From: Allosaccharopolyspora coralli
GTDB lineage: Bacteria > Actinomycetota > Actinomycetes > Mycobacteriales > Pseudonocardiaceae
Direction: 5' to 3'
Assembly (NCBI RefSeq): GCF_009664835.1
Contig: NZ_CP045929.1
Location: 2,852,001 to 2,916,000 of the forward strand
DNA length: 64,000 nt
Of this stretch, positions 18,906-27,700 are shown piece after piece. Made by a program: the position numbers and the translations under genes. Each line of letters starts with the position of its first letter. Position 1 is the stretch's first letter. The notes beneath the pieces were generated by a model. The model saw only the letters and a list, made by a program, of their open reading frames with translations, was not told the DNA's origin and did no database searches.

Positions 18906-19810
18906 GACGTCACTCCCTGCCGGTCGTGGCTGCGGTTCAGCCCGAGGATGCGGCGTGCCGCGTCGGGTGTGGCGACGGTCGAGCCCATTCCCTCGACGAC
19001 GCTCACAGCGCGCTCCACCAGCTGCGCATTCGTCGCCTTCACGCCCTTGCTCAGGTACAGGTTGTCCTCGAGACCGACGCGGACGTGGCCTCCGAGCGCG
19101 GCGGACTGGGCCACCCAACGCATCTGGTTGCGACCCAGGGAAAAGCTGGCCCAGTTCGCACCCTTGGGAAGCATCCCGACCATCGTGTGCAGGAGGCCGG
19201 GGTCGGCCGGAGCGCCGTACGGGATTCCCATGCACAGCTGGAAAAGCGGCGGCGCGTCGATGATGCCTTCGTCGATCATGGTTTTAGCGAACCACAACTG
19301 GCCGGTGTCGAAGATCTCCAGTTCCGGCTTGACGCCGAGTGCCTGGATGCGGCGCGCGCCGGCACGCAGCATATCCGGAGTGCTGATGTAGAGCTGGCTT
19401 CCCTCGCCGAAGTTGACCGATCCGCAATCGAGGGTGCAGATGTCCGGCAACAGCTCCTCGACGTGCGGAAGCCGTTCGAGACCGTTGACCAGGTCCGTAC
19501 CGTCGGCGGCGCGATGCGGATCGGCGGGATCGAGGAACAGGTCCCCGCCCATTCCCGCTGTCAAGTTGACGACAACGTCCACACCGGACTCTCGGATGCG
19601 CTCCACCACCTCTCGATAGAGTGCGACCTCTCGCGATCCCTGGCCCGACTCGACATCCCGTACGTGGATGTGAACGACGGCCGCCCCGGCGTTCGCCGCG
19701 GCCACCGCGTCCTTGGCGATCTGGTCGGGGCTGACCGGCACGTGCTCGCTACGACCGACGGTATCGCCCGCACCGGTCAGCGCGGCGGTGACGATGACGT
19801 CATCAGACAC
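18902..19810 (-). CDS. cdhC: BKACE (DUF849) enzyme, probable 3-dehydrocarnitine:acetyl-CoA cleavage enzyme
   Basis: A 302-residue beta-keto acid cleavage enzyme with the zinc-binding HIHVRD motif near residue 48, [25 protein letters not shown] at the N-terminus, and [17 protein letters not shown] near the C-terminus. In carnitine catabolism this family converts dehydrocarnitine plus acetyl-CoA to betainyl-CoA and acetoacetate. It is the first of three coupled catabolic genes, downstream of the regulator. Confidence 0.87.
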   Translation of the reverse strand: MSDDVIVTAALTGAGDTVGRSEHVPVSPDQIAKDAVAAANAGAAVVHIHVRDVESGQGSREVALYREVVERIRESGVDVVVNLTAGMGGDLFLDPADPHRAADGTDLVNGLERLPHVEELLPDICTLDCGSVNFGEGSQLYISTPDMLRAGARRIQALGVKPELEIFDTGQLWFAKTMIDEGIIDAPPLFQLCMGIPYGAPADPGLLHTMVGMLPKGANWASFSLGRNQMRWVAQSAALGGHVRVGLEDNLYLSKGVKATNAQLVERAVSVVEGMGSTVATPDAARRILGLNRSHDRQGVTS

Positions 19811-19884
19811 GACATTCTCCCTTCACAGGACGGTTTCTCGACAACAAGCGTGGTCCGCCGTGATCGAGCGGACCTACTGGACTT

Positions 19885-20742
19885 TCAGTGGCGGACGATG
19901 TTCCGGTCGACGAAGTCCTGCAGGACCTGTCGCATCCGGTCGACAGAGCGCCCCGGCCTGCCGGTGAGCACCTGGATCCCGAGACCGTCGACGAGCGCGG
20001 TGAGCGTCAGCGTCAACTCCTCCGGGTCGGCGTCGGTGAACAGGCCTTGACACTGCCCTTCGCCGATCGTGCGTGCGATCGTCTCGTGCCACCGGGTGTA
20101 CGAATCACTGTGCAAAACACGGAGTTCGGGCCGGAGCGCGCTCTCGTTCCACACCTGCAGCCAGATCGACCACTCCGAGCGAAGCAGCCCGTCCGTCGGC
20201 AGCTGGAGTTCGACCAGTCGCAGGAGTCGTTCGTGGGCGTCGTCGACGGTCTGCAACTCGGCGATCTGCCGTTCGAATGCGAGGCGCACCGAGTACCGCA
20301 AGGTCTCGACGAGCAGGTCGTCCCGACCGGGAAAGTGATAGTGAATCGTGGCGGTACTCGTCCCGCACGCCCGAGCGATGTCGGTGATCCGGACCGCGTG
20401 ATAGCCACGCTCGGCGATCAGGTGCCACGCCGCATCGAGAATCTGCTGGTACCGACCGGCCTCGGTGACATCCACCGGGTCGCGATCGGACAACGCGGTT
20501 CGCCGAGGCACGGCCACGCGTTCGACGTCGTCGCTGCCGTTGAACAGCCAGCCGACAGTGACTCCGCCGACCTCGGCGACCCGGGTCAGCTCGACCGCGG
20601 TGAACCGGCGGGTCCCGCGCAAGGACTTGGACAGCTTCGGCGCGTCCAGGCCGACCCGGTCGGCGAACTCGCGTTGGCTGCCCGAGTACCCGTCGAGCAC
20701 CTCGCGCACCCGGTGCCGAACCTCGGCCGTCGTCTCTGCCAC
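19885..20742 (-). CDS. XRE-TetR fusion transcriptional regulator
   Basis: A 285-residue protein with two DNA-binding domains. Residues about 8-65 form a Cro/C1-type HTH (SQREFADRVGLDAPKLSKSLRG...). Residues about 96-148 form a TetR HTH (ILDAAWHLIAERGYHAVRITDIARACGTSTATIHYHF), followed by a TetR ligand-binding region. Most TetR proteins have only the second. It sits 74 bp upstream of the carnitine operon and divergent from the BCCT transporter, so carnitine-responsive control is likely. I chose GTG 20742, because the longer frame from ATG 20793 would run through the candidate operator. Confidence 0.82.
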   Translation of the reverse strand: MAETTAEVRHRVREVLDGYSGSQREFADRVGLDAPKLSKSLRGTRRFTAVELTRVAEVGGVTVGWLFNGSDDVERVAVPRRTALSDRDPVDVTEAGRYQQILDAAWHLIAERGYHAVRITDIARACGTSTATIHYHFPGRDDLLVETLRYSVRLAFERQIAELQTVDDAHERLLRLVELQLPTDGLLRSEWSIWLQVWNESALRPELRVLHSDSYTRWHETIARTIGEGQCQGLFTDADPEELTLTLTALVDGLGIQVLTGRPGRSVDRMRQVLQDFVDRNIVRH

Positions 20743-20763
20743 GACACATACAGTAAATCCCGC

Positions 20764-20834
20764 TTGCGCTAATCGCAATCCATCGCAACTCATTGCGGCG
20801 ATCTGACCCGCGCGAGCGGAGCTATCTCGATAGC
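20764..20834. promoter_or_regulatory. Divergent promoter region with two candidate operators
   Basis: TTGCG-CTAAT-CGCAA (20764-20778) is a perfect 5-bp inverted repeat, and GCTATC-TC-GATAGC (20821-20834) a perfect 6-bp one. Further GCAA/TTGC half-sites lie between them. They sit between the regulator and the BCCT transporter gene, as expected for a TetR-type site controlling both directions. Confidence 0.5.
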
Positions 20835-21043
20835 AGATACGTGCTTATACGCTGTTCAGATACGGCCCGCTTGACTTGACCGCGCGACGAGAGCACAGTA
20901 CGGCGTTGTCGCGTCGACTGATTGCCCAGTTGAATCGCAACGCCGGACACGGGTTCTGCACCCGCTCCCGGGCTCGTCGGCCGACCGGTGGTGCCGCTCG
21001 CCCACCGGCCCAACGTTTCAGTGGAGGTGCTTCCGCCATCGAT

Positions 21044-22615
21044 GTGCGGACGAACAAGATCTCGCTCAACCAACCGGTCTTCTGGTCGTCGCTGACGCTC
21101 GTCGCGGTGATCTGCGTACCCGTCGTGCTCGCCCCACAACGAGGTCAACAACTCCTCGACGGCGTGCTCGGGTTCTTGTCGGGCAGCTTCGGGTGGTTGT
21201 ATCTGTGGTTCGCCGTGGCGGTCGCGGGGTTCCTCGGTTGGCTCGCGTTCAGCAGACACGGCCGCATCGTGCTCGGCGACCCGGGTGAGAAACCCCAGTT
21301 CGCCACCCATTCCTGGCTGGCCATGATCTTCACGTCGGCCATCGGGGGCGGGATCATGTACTGGGGCATCATCGAATGGGCGCACTACTACAACGAACCG
21401 CCCATGGGAGTGCAGCCCCGGAGCGTGCAGGCCGCGGACTGGGCGGGCGCCTACCCGATGTTCCATTGGGGCATCACGGCGTGGGCCTTGTTCTGCCTGC
21501 CGGCGATCGCGCTGAGCTACGGCTATCACGTGCGCAAACATCGGACGCTCCGACTCAGCGACGCCTGCCGTGGCGTCATCGGCGATCGAGCGGACGGCTG
21601 GCTCGGCAAGTCCATCGACGCGCTGTTCCTGTTCGGCCTCGTCGGCGCCGCAGGGACCTCGCTCGGCCTGGAGATTCCCGTGGTGTCCGAGAGCATCGCC
21701 TCCCTGACACCGATGGAGAAGGGGCCGACGCTCGACATCCTCGTGATCGCCGTCTGGACCGCCCTGTTCGGCACGAGCGTCTACCTCGGACTGCAGAAGG
21801 GCCTCAAGCGCCTGGCCGACGTCAACATCTGGCTCGCCGCCGCCCTCGGGCTGTTCCTGCTGGTCGTCGGGCCGACGGTGTTCCTCATCGACACCACGAC
21901 CAACAGCGTTGGACTCATGCTGCAGAACCTGCCCCGCATGAGCTTCTACACCGACCCGGTGGGTGGTTCCGGCTTCGAGGAGGACTGGACGGTGTTCTAC
22001 TGGGGCTGGTGGATCTCCTACGCACCGTTCGTCGGTCTGTTCGTCGCGAAGATCTCGAAAGGTCGCACGATCCGGGGCATCATCGGCGCGATGTGTCTGG
22101 CAGGCAGCGCCGGCTGCTGGCTCTCGTTCGCGCTGCTCGGCAACACCGCGCTGTTCTACCAGATCCAGAATCTCGTTCCGGTCGCCGACATCGTCGAATC
22201 CGAAGGCGACACCGCCGCGATCATCGCGGTACTCGACACCGTTCCCCTCGCCCCGCTCGCTCTCGTGGTCTTCCTCCTGCTGCTGGTGATCTTCCTCGCG
22301 ACCACATTGGACTCGTCCGCGTACACGATGGCCGGCGTGGCGTCCAAGCATCTCCCCCGGGATGCCGACCCGGCGCGGTGGCACCGCGTTTTCTGGGCGG
22401 TCGTCCTCGCCGGTGTGTCCATCGTGATGATGTACTCCGGTGGGCTTGAGACACTCCAGACTCTCTCGATCATCACCGCGTTCCCGCTGATCTTCATCCT
22501 GGCCCTGGTCCTGTTGTCCTTGCGGCGCTGGCTCATCGAGGACGAACGGCCCAGCTCAGAGGCCGACCCCAGTCCGGAGGCCGCGCCCGACAAAGTCGGT
22601 GCCGGTTCGATGTGA
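21044..22615 (+). CDS. BCCT-family transporter, probable carnitine/betaine uptake
   Basis: A 523-residue, 12-TM betaine/carnitine/choline transporter. It carries the family signature WTVFYWGWWISYAPFVG with KISKGRTIR, and TSAIGGGIMYWGIIEW in the substrate/ion-binding TM3 region. GTG 21044 gives a normal family length, but the best Shine-Dalgarno (GGAGGT near 21023) is about 15 nt away, so the start is uncertain. Uptake of carnitine or a related trimethylammonium compound is inferred from the divergent carnitine operon. Confidence 0.87.
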   Translation: MRTNKISLNQPVFWSSLTLVAVICVPVVLAPQRGQQLLDGVLGFLSGSFGWLYLWFAVAVAGFLGWLAFSRHGRIVLGDPGEKPQFATHSWLAMIFTSAIGGGIMYWGIIEWAHYYNEPPMGVQPRSVQAADWAGAYPMFHWGITAWALFCLPAIALSYGYHVRKHRTLRLSDACRGVIGDRADGWLGKSIDALFLFGLVGAAGTSLGLEIPVVSESIASLTPMEKGPTLDILVIAVWTALFGTSVYLGLQKGLKRLADVNIWLAAALGLFLLVVGPTVFLIDTTTNSVGLMLQNLPRMSFYTDPVGGSGFEEDWTVFYWGWWISYAPFVGLFVAKISKGRTIRGIIGAMCLAGSAGCWLSFALLGNTALFYQIQNLVPVADIVESEGDTAAIIAVLDTVPLAPLALVVFLLLLVIFLATTLDSSAYTMAGVASKHLPRDADPARWHRVFWAVVLAGVSIVMMYSGGLETLQTLSIITAFPLIFILALVLLSLRRWLIEDERPSSEADPSPEAAPDKVGAGSM

Positions 22616-22717
22616 GAGGGCAGTGTGGAACTTGGGTGGGTGGTCCGGTACCGCACCGTGCTGGGCACGTATACGGCGTGTCCTACGGACACAAACGCCA
22701 CTTCCCCACCGCACTCT
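22616..22717 (+). repeat. Palindromic dispersed element, family 1 copy B
   Basis: The element starts immediately after the BCCT stop. It has the AGAGGGCAGTGTGG left arm, GGTGGTCCGGTACCGC, an inner hairpin GTGTCC-TAC-GGACAC and a right arm ending CACCGCACTCT. It matches copy A (5334-5449) including a compensatory change in the inner stem, and copy C (9021 onward) over 40 nt. Confidence 0.7.
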
Positions 22718-22760
22718 GAGGGATCGCGGGCGCTCGGAGACGGCGCGCTAGCGTGACCGG

Positions 22761-24299
22761 ATGACGACACGGCCGTTCGGTTCCCGGCTGCTCGGCGCCC
22801 CCGAGCAGTCCGGCGCGATGCTCCGGTGGCGCGTACAGGTGCTGCTGACCGCGTCGCTGGTGCTGGCCAACCTGATCGGCGCCATCGTCGTGGTCGCGCT
22901 GATCATCCTGGTGATTCCGGGACCGACCGTGTTCACCGGTGGGCTGTCGGTCCTGTCGATCGTGCTGGTGCCGGTGTACGTCGGCTCGGCGGTGCTCATC
23001 GGCATCGTCTGGGGCACCGCGCGAGCGCTGCGGACGTTGCGCTGGGCGTTCGAGCGCCGCGAGCCCCACGAACGCGACCGGCGGGCGACGCTCAGCGTGC
23101 CGTGGCGGCTCACGAGGATGCAGGGCGTGCTGTGGCTGATCGCGGCCGTGCTGTTCTCGACCATCAGCGTGCTGACCAACCCGGACGCGGTCTTCAAGGT
23201 GGCGTTCACGGTGAGCTTCGGTGGCATCGTGGTGTGCGCGAACTCGTACATGCTCAGCGAGTTCGCCCTGCGTCCGTTCGCGGCACGTGCGCTTTCCAGC
23301 GGCCCACCGTTGCAGCGCCGGATGGTGTCCCGAGTGAGCATCCGGATCATGCTGGCGTGGGCGTTGGGCTCCGGGATCCCCGTGGCCGGGCTCATGGTGG
23401 TGGCGCTGTTCTCGCTGGTCCGGGACGACGTCTCGAGCGTGCAGCTCGCGATCGCCGTCCTGGCACTCGGTGCGGTGACGTTACTGTTCGGGTTCCTGCT
23501 CGTCGTGTTCCTCGCGCGGGCGACGGTGGCACCCGTGCACACGGTGCGGCTCGCGTTGAGCAAGGTCGAGCGCGGTGCACTCGAGACCGAGATCGTCGTC
23601 TTCGACGGCACCGAGCTGGGACTGCTGCAGTCCGGGTTCAACCGCATGGTGGCCGGATTGCGGGAACGGGAACGCATCCGCGACCTCTTCGGGCGTCACG
23701 TCGGACGCGAGGTGGCGGGCCAGGCGGTGCAGCGCCAACCCGAGCTCGGTGGCGAGGTCCGCGAGGTAGGCGTGCTGTTCGTGGACGTCGTCGGCTCGAC
23801 AGCGCTGGCCGCCGAGCGGCCGCCCGGCGAGGTCGTCACGCTGCTGAACCGCTTCTTCGACGTGGTCGTCGACGAAGTCCACGCGTGTGGCGGGCTCGTC
23901 AACAAGTTCGAAGGCGATGCTGCGCTCGCCGTGTTCGGCGCGCCGGCCGACGTCGACGACCCGGCGGGCAGCGCGCTCGCCAGCGCACGGGCCATGGGCA
24001 GGCGCCTGACCAACGAGGTCTCCGAGTGCACGGCGGGCATCGGCGTCGCATTCGGCAGCGCGGTCGCGGGCAACGTCGGCGCGGAGAGCCGTTTCGAGTA
24101 CACGGTCATCGGTGACCCTGTGAACGAGGCGGCCCGCCTCACAGACCTCTCCAAAGAGGTGCCGGGCCGGATCGTCGCCTCCGCGACGGCCGTCGACAAC
24201 TCCGACGCGGCCGAAGCCGACCGCTGGCGGGTCCTCGACGAGGAGCACACCCTGCGCGGCCGGAACGAGACCACTCGCTTGGCCGTCCCGGCTTCGTGA
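22761..24299 (+). CDS. Membrane-bound class III adenylate/guanylate cyclase with HAMP domain
   Basis: A 512-residue protein: about six TM segments in residues 20-260, a HAMP linker (ARATVAPVHTVRLALSKVERG...), and a C-terminal class III cyclase catalytic domain. Metal-binding Asp342 (FVDVVGST) and Asp386 (KFEGDAALAVFG) are present, as is the purine-contacting Lys382 and GDPVNEAARL. The architecture matches the mycobacterial Rv1318c-Rv1320c group. It makes cyclic nucleotide, most likely cAMP, in response to an unknown signal. Confidence 0.88.
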   Translation: MTTRPFGSRLLGAPEQSGAMLRWRVQVLLTASLVLANLIGAIVVVALIILVIPGPTVFTGGLSVLSIVLVPVYVGSAVLIGIVWGTARALRTLRWAFERREPHERDRRATLSVPWRLTRMQGVLWLIAAVLFSTISVLTNPDAVFKVAFTVSFGGIVVCANSYMLSEFALRPFAARALSSGPPLQRRMVSRVSIRIMLAWALGSGIPVAGLMVVALFSLVRDDVSSVQLAIAVLALGAVTLLFGFLLVVFLARATVAPVHTVRLALSKVERGALETEIVVFDGTELGLLQSGFNRMVAGLRERERIRDLFGRHVGREVAGQAVQRQPELGGEVREVGVLFVDVVGSTALAAERPPGEVVTLLNRFFDVVVDEVHACGGLVNKFEGDAALAVFGAPADVDDPAGSALASARAMGRRLTNEVSECTAGIGVAFGSAVAGNVGAESRFEYTVIGDPVNEAARLTDLSKEVPGRIVASATAVDNSDAAEADRWRVLDEEHTLRGRNETTRLAVPAS

Positions 24300-24395
24300 G
24301 AGTCGTTATACGCTGCGGCGACACCGAGTCACGGCCCGGCGTCGTCGGCACAGAGGCGATGTTGTACCGTACAGACACACCCCACAGCGGGTGGC

Positions 24396-24472
24396 CGGGA
24401 CGTGGCGCAGCTTGGTAGCGCACCTGACTGGGGGTCAGGGGGTCGTGGGTTCGAATCCCGCCGTCCCGACCA
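24396..24472 (+). tRNA. tRNA-Pro (anticodon GGG)
   Basis: A complete cloverleaf: acceptor stem CGGGACG/CGTCCCG, D-arm GCGC-AGCTTGGTA-GCGC, anticodon stem CCTGA/TCAGG with loop CTGGGGG (anticodon GGG, reading CCC), T-arm GTGGG-TTCGAAT-CCCGC, discriminator A and encoded CCA. Confidence 0.95.
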
Positions 24473-24477
24473 GCGGC

Positions 24478-24519
24478 AAAGCCCGCTGAACTGCCCCTCG
24501 AGGTAGTTCAGCGGGCTTT
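24478..24519 (+). terminator. Rho-independent terminator after tRNA-Pro
   Basis: Perfect 15-bp arms AAAGCCCGCTGAACT and AGTTCAGCGGGCTTT flank a 12-nt loop and end in TTT, six bases after the tRNA. This is the most canonical terminator in the window. The stretch from here to 24759 shows no gene. Confidence 0.85.
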
Positions 24520-24759
24520 CTCGTGCGCTGGCTTGGGTCTTGGTCAGCGCACTGATGCATGGTCGACAAAGCCGACGGAATCCAGTCTTTGACTCAAGGC
24601 CGGAACGGGGTCGCGTCGATCTCCGCTCCAGGAGGCGATGGCTGAACGGGCCCGAGCCGCTTTGAACGCCCGCCGACGGAAGCAGCCCGTGCCACTTGAG
24701 CCATCGCCGATGGCCCCTAAGGCCCCTTGGACCGTAAGCTGTTACGAATCCCAGCGGCC

Positions 24760-27700
24760 CTACGGTGATTTCGGGCTCCGATCGTACTTGGCTTCGGCGA
24801 GCCTGCCGTCAGCTACGCCGATGCTCTCTGCCCGCTGGAGGATATGCCTGCGATGTGGGGTCAGTCGTGGCTCGCCTCGGACCGGAACGAATCCGAGACG
24901 GACCAGCGTTTCCTTGTGGAGCTCATCCGTCGATCGGATATTTCTGCGGGCCTTCAGCAGCGCAGCACGCATCGCGTTCGCGATCTCTTCCGGTGCGACC
25001 TCCTCGAGCTTGCGGCCGCGCTCACCGTCCTCCGCCGCCGACCGGCGGAACCCCCGCCACCTCACCGGATCCAACCGTGCAGGCCACACGAATGCGCCAA
25101 GGGGCGACTCGCGTACCACCAGGCTCGGGGGCAAGTACCGCAGCACGCTCTGCACCCGGGAAGAGTGACTCTTCCCGAAGTCGAACCGCTCGAGAATCAG
25201 CTTCACCAGCCGGTCTCGCTCGATCGGACCTTCGACCTCGACCACCTCCACGAATGCTGATCGCAGCAGCCGCCGTACCCCCGGATCCCGATCGACATCA
25301 TTAAGATCCTGCTGTGATCCCAGGCGGGTCGGTTCGTAGGGCGTGAATCGCTGCGGCTCCGGTACCGCGCAGGCCGATCCGCTGTCTGCGCCAGGTGTCC
25401 CGCCGACCGGTTCGTGATCACCGTCCGCGATGTCTGGTGCCGCCTCGGCGACTGTCGCCAATGTTCGAACTGAGTCCGCAACGCCGACCGCGACACGCTC
25501 GTCGCCGTCCTCGTTCAGGATGCCGGTTTGCGGGGGAGACTGACCCGACTCAGCCGAAGCTGGTGCATCATCAGTCCGGGCAGGCAGCGCCGACGGTGGT
25601 GTTCTCGATACGGCCTCACTGCTGGCTTCCTCCTCAAGCGTTTGCTCCGGTGCGCCGGTAGCGGGTTCGCGTGCCCCAGCGATGGCCGCGTCGATCTCGA
25701 CAAGCACACGGTCCCGATCGTTGATCCACTGAGGGAGCCATACGCGCACGACAGCAGGCCATTTCATGACGCTGCGCAGCAGTTCCGGAGCCGCATCGCG
25801 GTCAGCCACAGTCGGCCGGCGGCTCCACTCCGGGCTGTCCAGCAGCACGGCCGCCTGCCAAGAGCTACTGCCTGCATCACGCGCCGCCAGGTCGACCGTG
25901 AAGTGCGACAGCCCATATCGCGGGGCGACCTCGTAACCGCGCGAACGGAGACTGTTCGCGATCTCCTCGATCACTGGCTCCCGATGTGCCCGACGTTGAG
26001 GGAGCGGCTCACCGTCGGTTCGAGAGCCGTCGAATGCCATTTCGAGGTACTCGCGCAGGTGTCGCACACCGAGCGACTTCGTCCGGCTCAGGTCGAGATC
26101 AGCCGGGTCGAACGAGCTGAACAGGATGACCTGAGTGCGAGCCCGGGTGATGGCCACGTTGAGACGCCGTTGACCGCCCTCGCGCAGCAGCGGCCCGAAG
26201 TTCATGGGGAGCTTCCCAGTGGCGCGATCGACGGAGAAGGCCAGCGAGAACAGGACCACGTCCCGTTCGTCGCCCTGCACGTTCTCCAGGTTCTTCACGA
26301 ACAGCGCCTCGTCGTCCTCGCGAGCCAGTGCCGCCTGCACGAGCGGGTCGTCGCTCTCCTCGAGCAGGTTCAACAGCAGGTCACGTTGCTGGATGTTGAA
26401 CGTGACCACACCGATCGAGCGTTCCCGTGTATCCGAGTCCGCGAGGATCTTCCGAATTTCGGCGACGATCGCTGCCGCCTCGATCTCGTTGGTCCGACTC
26501 GCTCGTGTTCCCCGGTCAAACACTCCCGCCACACGCCGCGCGGAGACACCGCTGCGCGGTCCGCTCCCCGGGGACGGCAGACTGGCGAGCTGGTTCTCGT
26601 AGTAGTGCGTGTTGGAGAAAGCGATCAGTGACTCGTCCGAGCTGCGGTAATGCCAGGACAGCCACACCTGCGGCAGTCCGGACTCCACGCACTCGCTCAA
26701 GATGCTGTCCATGTCCTCGGGAACCGGCACGTCCTCGCCGGAGTTCTCCGCGGTGTCGTCGTCGCCGCGGTTGACTTCCATCACGCTGGTCGGTGGCATC
26801 TGTTTCGAGTCACCGACGACCACGACCGACCGGGCACGCCCCATCGCACCGACCGCTTCGGCCACGCGAATCTGCGACGCCTCGTCGAACACCACAAGGT
26901 CGAACTCCACCGAACCGGGTTCGAGGAAGTTCGCCACTGACGCGGGACTCATCAGGAAGCACGGCATCAATCCCGTGATCGTGCCCGAGTGGCGCGTCAG
27001 AAGCTCTCGGAACGACAACCCCCCTCGCTTTCGCTCGAGCTGCCGGACGAGCTCCCCGTCACGGCCCGACTTGTCCGTACTCACCCGTGGGCGCTGCTCG
27101 ATCAGCTTGCCCGCTAACCACTCCGGCACGTTGGCTCGGAGCCTGCGCGTCGCCGTGAGGTACTCCTGCACCTCATGTGTGTGCGCAGGCCCGTCGAACA
27201 GGTCCAGGTTCGTGTCGGACAGACGTTCCGACAACGCTGCGGTGGCCACTCCCCGTTGGAACGCCTCCTCAGCCTCTCGGGCCTCGATGTCCGCGTCGAG
27301 CAATTGCCGCGCGAACGTCGACAACCCGGCCGCCTCCATGACGTCGAGCTGGATGAGCACCGCGCCCCACCGGTGCGGGCCGGTCAGACCTCGGGCGTGC
27401 ACCTCTTCGGTCCACGCTGCGCCGTCACGCTCCCAAGCCGCCGTCCATGCCCGACCGTTCGTCCACCGGTCGAACTCCGTCCGGGTTGTCGCCAACAGTG
27501 CCAGCCACGTTCGCCATGCCTGGACGATCGCGTTCAGGTCGTTGACCGGTAGCCCCGCCGCCAACGCGGCGTAGACGCGAGCCAGGTCGGGTTGGTTCAC
27601 CGAGAGGTTTCGCCACACAAGGGCGTAATGATGAGCGGTCTCGACGGTCCGGACGGCGTGGGCGTGGGCGGGTCGCCACTGCGGCGGCAGTTGCAGCCCC

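Noticed and set aside
20822-22384. A 520-codon minus-strand open frame
   Set aside because: Antisense shadow of the BCCT transporter; Glu/Arg/Gln-rich low-complexity translation.
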